Source of the DNA: Combretum micranthum
Lineage: Eukaryota > Streptophyta > Magnoliopsida > Myrtales > Combretaceae
Direction: 5' to 3'
NCBI GenBank assembly: GCA_024138025.1
Contig: JAMXBD010003401.1
Span: 58,151-122,150, forward strand
DNA: 64,000 nucleotides
Shown here: one piece after another, positions 34,961 to 47,469 of the stretch
How the letters are laid out: every line of letters starts with the position of its first letter
How positions within the stretch are numbered: position 1 is the first letter of the stretch
Position numbers and translations under genes: made by a program
Notes under the pieces: model-generated
Seen by the model: the letters and a program-made list of their open reading frames with translations, nothing else
Database searches by the model: none
Told to the model about the DNA's origin: nothing

Positions 34961-35229
34961 TGAAGTATTGTTAATTATAAGAATAAGGGGCAACCATTAT
35001 TACTAGATAGGGGATGACACTTGTTGATCATTTGAGATAAGAATTGTGCAATACAATTCATACACCCCCCACTTTTTTTAGTGTCTTTGGAGGAGGTGAC
35101 TCAAGTATAGCCTTAACTTTATATAAACCAACTTTCACACTCCATTAATTAAATATAAAACGTATTAATTTCCATGAAGTTACTCCAAAAGTAACTCCTT
35201 ACCCTAAACTTTTGTAATTTATTGAAAAG

Positions 35230-35600
35230 TTTCCTCAAAATTGCCACATGATTTTTCCTTCTTTTAAATTGGCAATCATGTCATCTATGAATGCCTCAAC
35301 GTCTTTCATATCATGTTGTGCAATGAAGTGACCAATGACCTTTGATAAGTTACCCCAGTGTTTTTTAGACCAAAAAACATAACTTTGCAGCAAAAGTGCC
35401 CAAGGTTGTAATAAAAGTTGTATTGATTTTATCTTTGCCATTAATTTGATTATATCTCAAACAACATCCATGAAGGAGATAAGATTGTTTCCAACTGTAT
35501 TATCTACTAAGACACCTATATAGGGAATAGGGAAGTTGTCTTTAAGTGTGACTAGATTTAGGTCATGAAAGTCCAACATATGCCAACCTTCCCATTTTTT
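35230..35600 (-). pseudogene. pol: Reverse transcriptase remnant of Tat-lineage pol, FIDD intact
   Basis: The minus-strand frame reads FHDLNLVTLKDNFPIPYIGV, LVDNTVGNNLISFMDVV, then after a stop WSKKHWGNLSKVIGHFIAQH and EAFIDDMIANLKEG. The pattern is VDYRDLNxASPKDNFPLPxID, LVDNTxxxxxxSFMDGFSGY, GATYQRxMxxxFHDMxHKxxEVYVDDMIAKS, that is, Tat-type RT. The catalytic FIDD box (35280-35291) is kept while nearby motifs have shifted frame. Unlike the chromovirus RT at 886-897, both aspartates survive. Confidence 0.8.
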
Positions 35601-36200
35601 CAGAGAAAAGGTATTATATTGGCTACCTACTTAAGATAGTTAGATACTTCAATGAAACCAACTTCCAAGAGTTTTTTTTCCCTTAATCTTCAATAAGATG
35701 ACATGGGTTGAAGCATCTCAATTTTTGCTTCTTTGGTTTAATATCATCTTGAGTAGGCAATTTATGAACTACTATAAAAGTATCTAACCCCAACATGAAG
35801 ACCATTTAAACATGTTTAAGTAGTTAACCAACAATGTGATTAACTCTTTATTTTGTTCACTAGATTTCTTTGTCCCTATTTTGAAATTTATAAGGCTCTC
35901 ATTAGTCCCAAAGTCGACTAATTTTGGTGGTTCACCAAGTTCAATCCTATACCATTCATATTTCTGTATACTTTCTTGAGTCCTTGTGTAATTGATAAGA
36001 TCACCTTCAATGATTGACTGGTAAAGTTGAGAGTGATATCATTATTTTCATTATCTATCGGCTTAAGATATCCCTTACTTTCATCACAATCATTAGATCT
36101 AAATAAAAGCAAATTAGGAAAGGAAAGAAACATAGGAACACAAGTTAAATGAGTAGAAAGTAGGATACTTTTATTATATTTCTCATCTGGATGACATCAA
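35601..36200 (-). pseudogene. Presumed upstream pol segment of the Tat-lineage element
   Basis: This stretch continues toward the 5' side of the Tat element. A 71-codon minus frame (36133-35918) contains ITQGLKKVYRNMNGIGLNLV but no protease motif I can identify. Assigned by position only. Confidence 0.3.
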
Positions 36201-36949
36201 CTAAATTATTTTTTATTGAGGAAGATGATAAATGAATTAAAACATAACAATACTCTCATAATTTAACCCTTATTCAAAAGTATCTCGAGATTTATTAAGG
36301 GGAATTGAGAATCAATTGAATATATTTTGATAAGATGGGAGCCATAGGATTACCCTACTAATTTATCATTGTTGTTTGATGCTATTGTTGTAGAGTTGAT
36401 AACTATTGTTGATAAATTATTTATACTCTATTCAAATCATGGGAATTGATGTTTAATCTAACTCATTATTAGAAAAATTCCCATAAAATTATGTTATTAT
36501 TGTTTAAATGTTGTTTTTCATTTCGTAAGATCATAAAAAGAAAAAAACAAAGTGATTTGAGTAAGATTTGGAGCAAAACAATAAAGACATTTGAAGACAG
36601 ATTCAATCGCGCCTTGATGGATTTAAATTGGGGGCAAATTTCTAGAGAAGAACTCTAAACTATACCTCAAGCCATGCCTACAATCCTTGATTGTGATCAA
36701 AGCTGAGACAAATCATGCCTCATATCATTTGAACATAGGGCCTACTGCGGCTAACAATTGAGGCCATGATTCTACCCACGATACATCCCTTATCATATAT
36801 GCGTGACAATTCATAGAAAAATCGTTTTAAAGAATTTTCAACGTCAATGAATAAAATCATCACGATTTCTATGCTTGATGCATATAAATAAATGTGCATG
36901 GACATTGTAACAGTAAATTGTACCATGGTGGCCAAATTTTTGACGTAAA
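36201..36949. other. Unassigned AT-rich stretch
   Basis: No reading frame with recognisable content. The 71-codon minus frame at 36720-36935 has no motif or neighbour support. Confidence 0.5.
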
Positions 36950-37850
36950 AAAGGTGTGAATAGTAGAGTAAGAATTTCTAATGAGAGAAAATGTTCTTTT
37001 GCTAGGAATTCAAGTTTTTCTAGGTAAATCTAAATTAATTTGATGTTTGTTTCTATAAGATCTTATGCTTAATAGGTGATATTTATCTTCTTTTCATATT
37101 ATTTCTCCTAAATTTGTGTTTAAGGTTTATATCCTTATAGAAATAATCGCTTTATCTTAGAGTTTGTGAATCCAAGACCTGATTCATGTTATTTCAACGT
37201 GTTTTTAATTGAATATTATTTGGGTACTTGTAATTAATAGCTTGAACTTTAATTGTGGGTTTATGTGTGTACACCATGTAGATTTATATTTGATTTCAAC
37301 TGAATAGATTTAGAAATTATTCTTTTGAATAGATGTAGGCTGCTAATGAAGTTGCTCATAACCATCTAGAGATAGGAGTAGTAAGACTTTCTATTGCTTA
37401 ATTTTTAAATTCATTAAAATGAGTTTTAGTCAAAAGATTCTTAATTTTTATGTGGAGCAACGTTACTGATAGCTCGTGAAGAGATTTTGTTGGTTTAATC
37501 TAGATATAGAGTTCTTGATGCTCAAGAGAGGCATTAACTTGCTTTAGTGAATCCAATAGTATAAGTATACTCAATAATTAACTCATTGAATTTGCTAAGA
37601 AATCACATGATAAGGGCTAACAAACTTATGTTATAAAATTTGCCCTGAAAAATTTGTATATAAGTAGAATTAACCTTAGCCTAATTTGTAATTTTCTATT
37701 TATCATGTTTGGCTGAAGTTTCTTTGGCTAGTTTAGGAGTGAGTACGATAGATGCTAACGATCCCCAAGGAATAAGACCTACTATTTCCTATACTACTTT
37801 GGTAGATGCATTTGCATAAACAGTAGTCGTGACTGAAGTTGAATAGAACA
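36950..37850 (+). mobile_element. Probable LTR remnant ending with a Tat/Athila-like signature
   Basis: The right part contains GATGCTAACGATCCCCAAGG, then TTTCCTATACTACTTTGGTA and GATGCATTTGCAT, a diverged duplicate of the segment at 27240-27320. Its orientation (plus) is opposite to the neighbouring minus-strand Tat pol, so it is probably a separate insertion. The left border is uncertain. Confidence 0.4.
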
Positions 37851-38043
37851 TATCGGCATTTTTATAATTTTTTATAACAATTTCGTTTTTTGAGCTGAAC
37901 CGGAAACATGAATCACTAAACCAGTTGCTGTATTTGAGTTTTGGATGTACTATAAATAATAAAAAGTTTTTAAAAGAATTTATTTGGTTAAATATAATTT
38001 TATGATAAATTAATTTAATTTCATTAGTTATTATGAAAAAATA

Positions 38044-38122
38044 CTATATGAGTACAATCATGGGATTTGAACCCATGACTTGGTTAATGGAAAACAAAGC
38101 ACATAACCACTAAACTACTTTT
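38044..38122 (-). pseudogene. tRNA-like sequence with A and B boxes, degenerate
   Basis: On the minus strand, TAGTTTAGTGGTTA resembles a pol III A box, and GGTTCAAATCC is a near-perfect B box inside a good T arm (ATGGG/CCCAT with a 7-base loop). An anticodon-like stem-loop with loop TTCCATT can be drawn with one mismatch. The acceptor strands do not pair, so it cannot be an intact tRNA. It may be a tRNA pseudogene or the head of a SINE. Confidence 0.4.
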
Positions 38123-39308
38123 ATATTTATATCATTATTTGCTCTTTATAATATACATATAATATATTAATTTTTTTTCTTCTTAAAAAATATTAAAAGA
38201 AATTGATTTTTTTAGAGTTTGGGGGTCGGAACCTCTCGCCCTTTCCCCTTGGATCCATGATCATACGTTACACAAAAATATCCTATATCGCAGATGCGAT
38301 AATTTTTTTAACCATTGATAGAATTCATAGATTTTTATGGTTCTAACATGTTGATAATCTTTATAAACCATGACTCGCTGTGAACCATGAACACAAGGTA
38401 GGGCGGTGCAAGGTTGTAATGACTCGGATTCTAAGACATTACAAAGTAATTGAGGGCCGTAGATGTGATGTAATTATCCTTTTACTATATTTGCAATAAA
38501 TTTGCCTTTATAGAAGGTTAGCTTTAAAAAGACGATCTAGTCAATCGTCAATCCGATTAAAAATATAATAATTAAAATATTAATTATTTTAATAGTTCGA
38601 TCATAATTAAATATAATGTGAGCCGTTGGATAGTTAATAAGATCAATCCCATTAAAATTAATTATGAGATAATAGAATTTTCATTAAAATAGATGAATAT
38701 TTCTATAAATATCCCATATTCAGCTTACACGTATTTTTTTTTTAAGTTGCATTTATATCTATTATAACTTTTATGAAAAATTCCATATATAAATTGAACG
38801 AAAAATGGCCCAAAAAAATTTGAACGAAAAGTATTTATAGAAACATAAATGTGGTGTAAGCCAAATATCCTAACCCAAATGGCACGTTGGTGACGTGACC
38901 ATTGTTGATTGGAAATTTTTTACTTTTTATTGGTCAATTTCAAAAGGGAATATAATTGATAACGGAATATTATTATTGAAAGATTATGATCTGAAATTCC
39001 GAATGAATATATTAAAATTTGCTGCGTCGTACTATAGCGACGTTTTCAACCTTATACATACACACACACACCCCAACAACCTCCGATATCCGAACCATTT
39101 ATTTCAAGCATTCAATAACTTGGCTTGATACTGACGACCACCTACTTAAATCAGGAAATCAAGAAATAAATGCCTTTCCCTCAGACCTAACGTAACAACA
39201 ATTTAACATGTCCGCATTGCTCGCAACCACGTTTCGCGATGGTGAAATATTTGTCATTTAGTTTCATCCATTTGCCTTCCATGCATTTGTTTGGATGCTA
39301 CATCTGTG
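38123..39308. other. Unassigned stretch
   Basis: AT-rich with a short more GC-balanced island near 38225-38270. The 77-codon frame at 38895-39128 has no recognisable motif. No gene is supported. Confidence 0.5.
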
Positions 39309-39341
39309 TCTCAATCTCAATCTCAATCTCAATCTCGATTT
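39309..39341. repeat. TCTCAA hexanucleotide microsatellite, about 5 units
   Basis: Four to five perfect TCTCAA units followed by a TCTCGA variant. It is not a plant telomere repeat (TTTAGGG). Confidence 0.85.
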
Positions 39342-41360
39342 GCTAAACAATCATATTCAAACTTGTTAGCTTTATTTGGCTATATATGGAGGACTTATAT
39401 ATATTGTTTTATATAATTTAAGATACAAAACGCAGTGGAGTGGGGTTATTGAGGAGATGCGTTCTCAATTCCAAAATCCAAACATTGCTAACCATTGATA
39501 ATCCTTATATCCATATTTCCATAACATAGAAAAAAAAAAATTACAGTAAACTCTTATGAGTATTACATCAATTCAGTGGATAATTATCATTTTCTTCTAA
39601 GAGATGATTATTTTTTTTCTATAACTATTAAGCATTTAATTAATGGTAACTATTAACTAATAATTTCACTAATGTTTACACTCTAACTAAATTCATAATT
39701 TCCCTAAACTGAATAACAACAACTGTAATAATTTCTTACCCCCTTGATATAAATCTTGTTTTCAATGTTTAGGAAAATCAAGAAAAGAAAAACTAAGACA
39801 ATTTTGAGTAATTCTATCTAATAAAAGCAAAAAACTCGTGAATTCATCTAAGGTCATATAAATTGTCTTCCAAAACTTGAATTCCATAAACAAGTTCTTC
39901 AATACAGATCATATTCATATCGAGATGGTGTTTGTGATTACTTGATGTTGGTAACTTGTATGTATTGCTCGTCAAAACTTCATAATGGCTGATTCTTTAC
40001 AATTCTCTTGAAAATCTAAGGCGACATCATGCTTATTTTCTTTTCCCAACATTTGTTCTTTTTGTAATTCGATGTCAAAGTTAATTTCTTGAGCATTTTT
40101 CATTTCAAGACCAAACATAATGTCACGTCTTGAATGCTTAAGATGTATAAGTTTCATCATATATATTGCTTAGACAATATTTGTAAGGCTTTATTAATTT
40201 AGGTGGGTTTCTAATATTTTAAATTATGACATCCTTTCTTAACTTTTGGAAATTTCAACATATTGTAGTTTGCTTTCTCACGTTTTGGGCTAATTAGAAC
40301 CTTGTAAGATTACCTGTCTAAGAGTCATAAAAACATTTATATATAAATACACACACAGTGTGTACCCTGGCCTCCATATGAGCATGACTCACTCCAGGAA
40401 ATAGTGGAGATAAACGGCCATCTAAAAGTAAAACTAAATAAATATTTATTTAATTACAGTCATTTGCCTTAAAATAAAATTTAAAAAGGAGTTTTTTCTA
40501 AAATAAAAAAAAAAAAAGAAACTTTTAAGTGAAGGTCCAAGTCCCACGAAATGTGCCAATCTTCACTCTACATCGTTATTCCTAAACCCTAGGAAGTTAT
40601 AGTGCAAGTCCACTCACTGGTCATCATGTATTACATGAAATAATTAAAAGTGATCATGAAACCTAGTGCATATTATTCTAGTACATCAATCACAGGTTAA
40701 GTATACTTAATTACAAGTCAGACAATCAAGTAATACTTGCATCCTAGAAATACCAAATACACACGAGTACTCATTACTCTCACTAAACAATAATGAAAAA
40801 TGGAAAGGATTTTATCAAGTATTGGGGGTTTGATAAACCTTCAACACTTGCAAAAAAAAAGAAAAAGAAAAAAAGTAGTCTCATTTGATTTACTTCCAAT
40901 GTCTATTTATCAATGAGCAAAGTCTGTTGCAATGATTTACGCCATACCCCATAATCTCACATAACTTGTTGCAACTTTGCCGAACTCCAATTGACCATCT
41001 AGTTCCAAAAGCTCCTCTATTGACTAGTCATTGAGCCATACCATGCATTTCATGGAGGCATAAGTGTTTAATCCACCACATCATCCTAAAGTTGTGATCA
41101 AGTTTACAACTCAGTTCGATGGTGCCACTTTCAGAGCAATTAGCCACGCAACAACCAGCAAATAATTAGGTTGGGTTTAAGTGTTATTTCGAAATCTATT
41201 TTAAATGAATTGAGTCCTAAATTAGCATCCATAACATATGGACCCTAAACCACGTAATGGGAAAAAAAACAATAGTGAATTGATCAAAGTAATTTTAGAC
41301 ATTATTGTAATACAAGCTTTTGAACTCATAAACAACTATTAACATTTGAGAGAGAAAGAG
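39342..41360. other. Unassigned AT-rich stretch
   Basis: The longest frame is a 62-codon minus frame at 40160-39972 beginning MMKLIHLKHSRRDIMFGLEM; it has no motif I recognise and no splice or promoter support. Single-copy within this window, so it may be older host DNA. Confidence 0.45.
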
Positions 41361-44300
41361 AGATATGCCCCAATAATTTAATTCGATTAATTAAATAACT
41401 TAAGGCGCTACCGCCATGTATAATACTCTAAAGCATTACACGCTAAGGCTTCTTTAAAAGATTTTGTTTATGTTGGACATTGCTACTCGATTTTTAAAAT
41501 TGTGAAATTGTTTAATTAGATTTTCAAATATTGGATTTAGCAGCAGAGAAATAATTTGTTAAAATCATTTATAAAACTCTACTCCCTTAAGAGTAAACCA
41601 ACTTTCTAAGAAACAAATCTTTATAAAAACATTTATTAATCTACTCTTAGGGTAGATCTTCATTTACAAAACATATGGATATTAACAAACCCCATTAAAA
41701 GAATTACAAATTTATAAATAAATCCAGTTCTCACTAAATAAATTAAAATTAAAGAAAATAGAGACAATCAACGGCCTTATCACACTTCACTGCATCTCCC
41801 CGGGTCATTAGATTCGTGCATCACTTGAATTAAACATCAAATCATCATCATCTATCATCATCAACAACAAGCAACACCTATAAAGAACAACAACAACAAT
41901 AAAAGCAACACCTATAAAAGAACAACAACAACAATAATGGCACACGAACTTAGCTAAATGCAATACAATAAACAACAAGTTATTATCTTTTCTTTAAAGT
42001 AAATAATCAGCATGGGAGTATTTAAATTACAAGCAATAGGGATCGCGAAGGAACATGAGTAACGATCACGATGCTCAAGGGGTTGATAGAAGTATCCAGG
42101 ACACTTATATCTCCTAGATGATATATCCAAAAATGAGAAATAATGGTCTCATCTAAGGTTCTCAGCCATTACCCGACTCTACTTAAACTCAGTCCACAAC
42201 ATGAATATAGTTCATTGTTTTCATAAATATTGAACTAAATCATAGGATTTCTCTCAAAGTTTAAGCAAACGTTACGCCGATACCAATAACCCCATCGACT
42301 ATCCGCCATACCGCTTATGAAAGTCATTGCCCCGCCTCCTTCGGTAACCATCTCAATCTCGTCTAGGTTCACCTTCCAGCAACTGCATCATGACAGGGGT
42401 AGCCTAAGCGTCTAAAACTACCGTGCCCCCAATCTAAGTAAGGTGCTGCTCCCCGGATCGGATACCGAACTGCCATCTCAAGTCACAAATAGATTTAAAC
42501 GACATAATAGACAACTAATTCAAACAATTATTAGGTTGAGATTAAGTTCTTAATCCATATAAGATGTCCATTCTAACAATCACCACGCAAGTTACTGCGT
42601 ACCTTTAGATGATGCCCACAACTCAAAAGAATTAGAAGATAACCCAGGAGAATCCACAAATCAGATTCAAACATCTATTTCAAGAAATCGAATTTTTATA
42701 AGAACTTAAGCTATAACTCATTTATCTACTTATATCAACTTTATTAAAATCCTATTTGAGCATACACTAAATAAGAATCGCGTTATGGCAGCGGATATCA
42801 CCTCGCCAAAATACGGACAAGTTTCCTTTATCTATCAAAATATTTCCTTTTCTCTTTGTTTATAGTGTTTTATTACAAAAGCATCAACAAAGAATTCATA
42901 AACCAAAAACATTCATTTTTCCAAGTAAACACACATTTGAAACAATATATTCACCATGTAAATCTAAGGTTATCATATCTCATTAACTTAAACCAATTAG
43001 TAACCATTAACTCCTTTAAACTAAATCCTAGCCAAATTGATTTGAGTTATTTATATAAGTCATTTACTAAGTCAAGTTGATTAAATTTAGACAATTTAAC
43101 TCATTTTAGCTTAGTGAAGTTTATTAAGCCAAGTTGGACTTAGATTAATTACTAATTCATTATATATCTAAGATTCATATTACTTAATCCTAAGTTAGCT
43201 TAAACCTAGCCAAATTCATCAAAGTTAAACAATCTAATCCATTTTAGTTCATTGAAGTTCATTTAGTCAAGTTGGACCTAGATTTGTTAACTAAGTTCAT
43301 TTTATAACTAACTTCTAGATTTAATCTAATTATTTATTAAATCTATAAATCTACTTAACCCATGTTTAACTACATCAATTAACTCACATAATACGTCAAA
43401 TATCACTTATCTATCTCATTGTAGCTCAAAAAGATCCATTTCCTAAGTGAAAATACATTTAACATGTAAAACATAAGTTTTTGACTTAGTTTGAAAAACA
43501 CAACAACTGAAAAGAACTAAAATTTAAGCATTGATACTTTTCGAATTTGTGAAAATTTAAAACATTAAAGTTGTCATTTCCAACACAACTTAAATCACCT
43601 CAATTGGAGGTCGGATGAAAAAGTTATGGCCAAAATATAATCATGCTACGAAATAGGGGAAAGCACACAACCTAGTACATGGCCATGCTTGGGGCCATGT
43701 AGGGCATTAAAAAGTGACCTGAGAGGAGTTTTTCAAGGTTTTATGACCTACACAACCACATACATGCCCTTGCACAAGGTGGGGCAGAGGTTAAAAAAGT
43801 GATTCGATAGCTTATTTTGATCAGCATAAGCTCATGCACGCCCGTGCACTAGGTAGGGCTAATATAGGAAAAATTTTTTGAAAGCAATCCACGCATTTTC
43901 CATCTTTTCTTTACACAATATATCAACTTTTACATGTCTTAATATAAACTTAAACATCATAAAAACTTCATATAACATATTATACACTTCAAACAACATC
44001 AAAAGCACAAATTCCCCTCATCATATACATCAAACATCAAATCATTCCAACAAACCCTAACTTCACTATTTATCATCTTCTTCATCATAATCGACCAACT
44101 CCAATCAACCATAAATCCAATAAATACATATATAAACAACACTTTTAACTTATTTCAACATAAATTTACTAATTACAAAAAGTAAACAACAAAGATAATA
44201 AAGAGATAACACTTATCTCCTTTAGGAACACCTACACTCTTAAGTTCTCTTTACACTCCAAGCTTGTTTTCTTTCTCTACTCTTCTTTCCTAGCTTGATT

Positions 44301-45004
44301 CCTTATCAATTCTTGTTTCAATGGAGATTTGTGGGCTTGATTTTGAAGATAAAGTGAAAGAAAAAGAAGGAAAAACCGATGGAAAACAAAAGAGAAAAAG
44401 GGGCAGCACATAATTGTAAGGAGAGAGAGATAAGGATAAAATGATAAGATTAAAGGATATTTATAAAATAGGGTATTAAGTTTAAATCTTTCTAATTATT
44501 ATTTTTAGTACCATAAATAATTAGAAAATAATTTGAGAACATATATATTAGAAATTTATGACTTGTTATGAAAACACATTTCAAAAGCTTAAAAATGAAA
44601 ATTTGATATTTAATTTGGATTAGAGTTTAAAACTGATATTTTAAACAAGTATTTGATTTCAAAAAATTATAAAGATTTAGTAATATGAAAGTTAACTAAA
44701 ATTTGAAGGTTTAGAACTTTACTAAACATTTACAATTATTTGTTTGGGAATTTAAGAATTTAAATTAGATACGAGAGGAGTTTATTTAGAAAAAGAATTT
44801 TATAAAATAAATTAAATAAATTTATTTATCAAATCGATTTAAAGAAGGAATAAATATGAAAAAAAAAGAATATTTAAAATCACCAATCTCCATTTAACCT
44901 ATTTACTAATTTAATTATCTCAATTTTCCTAAGTATGTGGTAAATGTGTGTGTTGCCATAAATTGAGCTCAAGAAATGGTTAAGTAATATTTTTTAGGTT
45001 TCTA
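41361..45004 (-). mobile_element. LTR of a second long-LTR Ty3/gypsy family (borders approximate)
   Basis: The left end has ATGCCCCAATAATTTAATTC and GGCGCTACCGCCATGTATAA, close in style to the U5 end of other plant Ty3/gypsy LTRs (TGTCACGCCCCAAA...). The middle has ATCCGCCATACCGC and CCCCGGATCGGATACCGAAC. Further right are CATGGCCATG and CACGCCCGTGCAC palindrome-rich segments, a purine-rich leader (44340-44430) and a minus-strand TATA-like box near 44456. It does not align with the main family beyond the end motif. No clear target duplication was found. Short open frames inside have no support. Confidence 0.5.
41871..41938. repeat. Tandem 34-bp duplication
   Basis: GCAACACCTATAAAGAACAA plus a CAACAACAATA tail occurs twice in succession, differing by one or two bases. 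Confidence 0.85.
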
Positions 45005-45850
45005 CGTCATCAATTTTATTTTGCTGAGTTGTCTAATTGATTATATAGGTTAAGATCAGTTTTAGGATTTTTGTTGACCAATCCTTAGTAGACTATGTTT
45101 TTGTGAGTTTTGGTTCTTGGCCTTCCAAGAATATGTTCCTATAGTCCACTAATCATTTATAGTCCTTAGTATTCTATTTCAATTATTAAGCTAATAGGTG
45201 TGAAAGACTCTTATTTGGATGAGGCATTATAGGCTTTATGTGGGTAAAGCTATGCAAGTGGGATAAGTAGGCCAACCCATCCCCATTTGGCTTTAGTTCG
45301 TAGGTTATGCGAGCTAACCTATATGATAAAATGGACCAGAAATTTTGGCTAGCATTGCCCTTGCGTGTTTGTGGGTTATGCTAGCCAACTCACAATCTTG
45401 CTTAGATTTTTTTTTTTCCCAAAATTTTAATATTGCAATATAATCATACTAAATTGAAATTAAGAAGATTTACTTACATATGTGATAAAAAATAGATATA
45501 TATTAAAAGATACAAATAAGATTTACTTGCATACATGTTTCACTTTCTTGTTCTTTTAATTTAGCTAATTTTCTTTCTTTTTTTTTTTCAATGTTGTACT
45601 TATATATAATTAATTATTACTAGATTTTTATTTTTCCTTTTAAAACAATATTTGTGGGTTTTGCGAGTCAACTCAACCCACAATTAGTTAGCCCACTTTA
45701 TCCTGCGGTTATGCAGGACGGGATAAAAATGAATCGTACAATAAAAGGGGTTAAAGTTTTTAGCTTAACCCCCTTTTTTATGGGTTAAATGGATTGGCTC
45801 ATATAACTCGTCGTGCTTGCAAAACTCTAAATGTGAGTGTACTAAGGTTG
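45005..45850. other. Possible non-autonomous transposon remnant in AT-rich DNA
   Basis: Between about 45240 and 45730, motifs such as GGTTATGCGAGCTAACC, GGGTTATGCTAGCCAACTC, TTTGCGAGTCAACTCAACCC and TTAGCCCACTTTATCC recur in direct and inverted form, as in plant hAT-type MITEs. I could not define terminal repeats or a target duplication. Confidence 0.3.
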
Positions 45851-46042
45851 GGTTCGAATAGTTGTTCAACACAAGCCAAATAGATATGAGGGTCAATAGC
45901 CAAACATGAGTGAAACATGGGGTCATGCTTAGGTCGTGTTAACTTAGGTTCGAATAGTAATTCATCACAAGCTAAATAGATATGAGGGTCAATAGCCAAA
46001 CATGAGCGAAACATGGGGTCATGCTTAGGTCGTGTTAACTTA
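45851..46042. repeat. Tandem 96-bp duplication
   Basis: Two units, 45851-45946 and 45947-46042, differ at only a few positions (for example AACATGAGTGAAACATGG against AACATGAGCGAAACATGG). A weaker third partial unit may follow near 46090-46180. The minus-strand frame across it merely reflects the duplication. Confidence 0.9.
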
Positions 46043-46660
46043 GGTATTTGTTATGAATAGAATGTAGTCTCGTTTAAGAGTTCTCAAAGGTTCAGTGGCT
46101 CAACACAAGCTAAATACAAGTCCATGCTGAGGTCATCTTGGATCAATAGGGGCTTAACATGTCGTGTTGAGGTGGTTTGGACCTAGATTTTGAGAAGATT
46201 TTTAGAGGCTTAAATTTTTCAAATGGAAAGGGGTTTTAGGCAAACTCATGTGTTCTCAAGGGATTAAAAAGGTCAAGATTAAATCCTATTTTGAAAATCT
46301 AGTTATTAGCATCTCATGAGTAGTACTCTTGTATAATAAGAGTAAATTGAATGGCATATATAACCAAGTGAAATTTGGTAACCACGCAAGCCTTATTTAC
46401 ATACATATGATCCATTAATACATTTCTCTTAAATGTATATTTAATCTCAATAAACTCAATTTCCAATTTTAACACCGAACATCTATCTATGTTCTTAATT
46501 ACCTCAATTTACTTATTCCATATTAAAGATTAAAATCCACATATCAAAATTGATATTATCTTCTTCTTAACATGAATTATAATTAGCACTTGCAATTCAT
46601 GTTATCATATCATATCCTGTATTCATGTCTAAATGAATTCGTATTTGAAAAGCCTTTACT
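46043..46660. other. Unassigned AT-rich stretch
   Basis: No gene, repeat border or RNA structure recognised apart from the possible partial third unit of the preceding tandem repeat. Confidence 0.5.
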
Positions 46661-46668
46661 AGTAGCCC

Positions 46669-47147
46669 TAGACACCGGCACGGTTCGGGTTGGTTCCGAA
46701 CTCAAACCAAAACTGCCGATTCATGGTTCCACATTTCGTAGAACCGGAATCGGAATCGCCAAAGCTGGGACAGTTCACGATTCTATGGAACCGCCAATTC
46801 TGACAGTTCTAGTTCCGATTCCACGTGAACTAGAAAATTTTTTTTTTTTTTGAGATCGTCCCCCCCTACCTTACCCCCCTCCCTTCCCTTCCCCCACGTG
46901 CCCAACAACCCCTACCCCAAATTCATTCCTTGTTTTGTGTGTGCGTGTTTTCTTTTTTTTTTTTTTTATGGCGAGTCGGAACCGGTGGAACCACCGATTT
47001 CACATGGACGAACCGCTAAGACCCGTCGGTTTCGGCGAGTCCTTCGACGGTTCATAACCATCTTCGATGGGGTGGTTCCTGCGTACGGAACTGCCGGGGA
47101 TGGTTCAGGGCAATTCACGGTTCGAAACCGCCCCGTGCCGATGTCTA
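46669..47147. mobile_element. hAT-like non-autonomous DNA transposon (479 bp)
   Basis: The left end TAGACACCGGCACGGTTCGG and the right end, read inverted, TAGACATCGGCACGGGGCGG form terminal inverted repeats. The flanks AGTAGCCC (46661-46668) and AGTGGCCC (47148-47155) are an 8-bp target duplication with one mismatch, the size made by hAT transposases. The element is clearly more GC-rich than its surroundings, is full of GGTTC/GAACC inverted motifs, and has two poly-T runs. No transposase is encoded: the open frames at 46590-47193 exist because GC-rich DNA has few stops. Confidence 0.88.
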
Positions 47148-47155
47148 AGTGGCCC

Positions 47156-47469
47156 AATTCATTTATTAATCTTGTATGAAAACCTAAACCCATAACCTAA
47201 CTAATTTATACTGTGTCTTGTGTTTTGTGTCAACTTATTTATTGATTGATAAAACATGTGTTGTGTAGTGTATGGTAGGGATTTAAATATGATGGCTCAT
47301 TTTTTAAACATGGACATGGATTAGAAAAATTATGCTTTAGAAGTGGTATTGCCCATAATAAACTACGAATTATATTGCAATGTTTATTTCATCTAAAATT
47401 TTTAACTTAGGATCCACTTTCCAACATTTACTTCAACTTAGAAATTGTAGCATTAAACTAAGAATATAA
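47156..47469. other. Unassigned stretch right of the hAT-like element
   Basis: AT-rich, no reading frame or repeat border recognised. Confidence 0.5.

Noticed and set aside
38044..38122. Intact tRNA gene on the minus strand
   Set aside because: The acceptor strands do not pair and the base after the candidate anticodon is not a purine.
39309..39341. Possible interstitial telomere repeat
   Set aside because: The unit is TCTCAA, not the plant TTTAGGG or a known variant.
45799..46014. 71-codon minus frame with an internal repeat
   Set aside because: The repeat in the protein is just the 96-bp DNA duplication; there is no start context or family.
46850..47193. Overlapping plus and minus frames of 109 and 75 codons
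   Set aside because: Inside the GC-rich hAT-like element, where stops are rare. No transposase or other motif is present and both strands are open equally.
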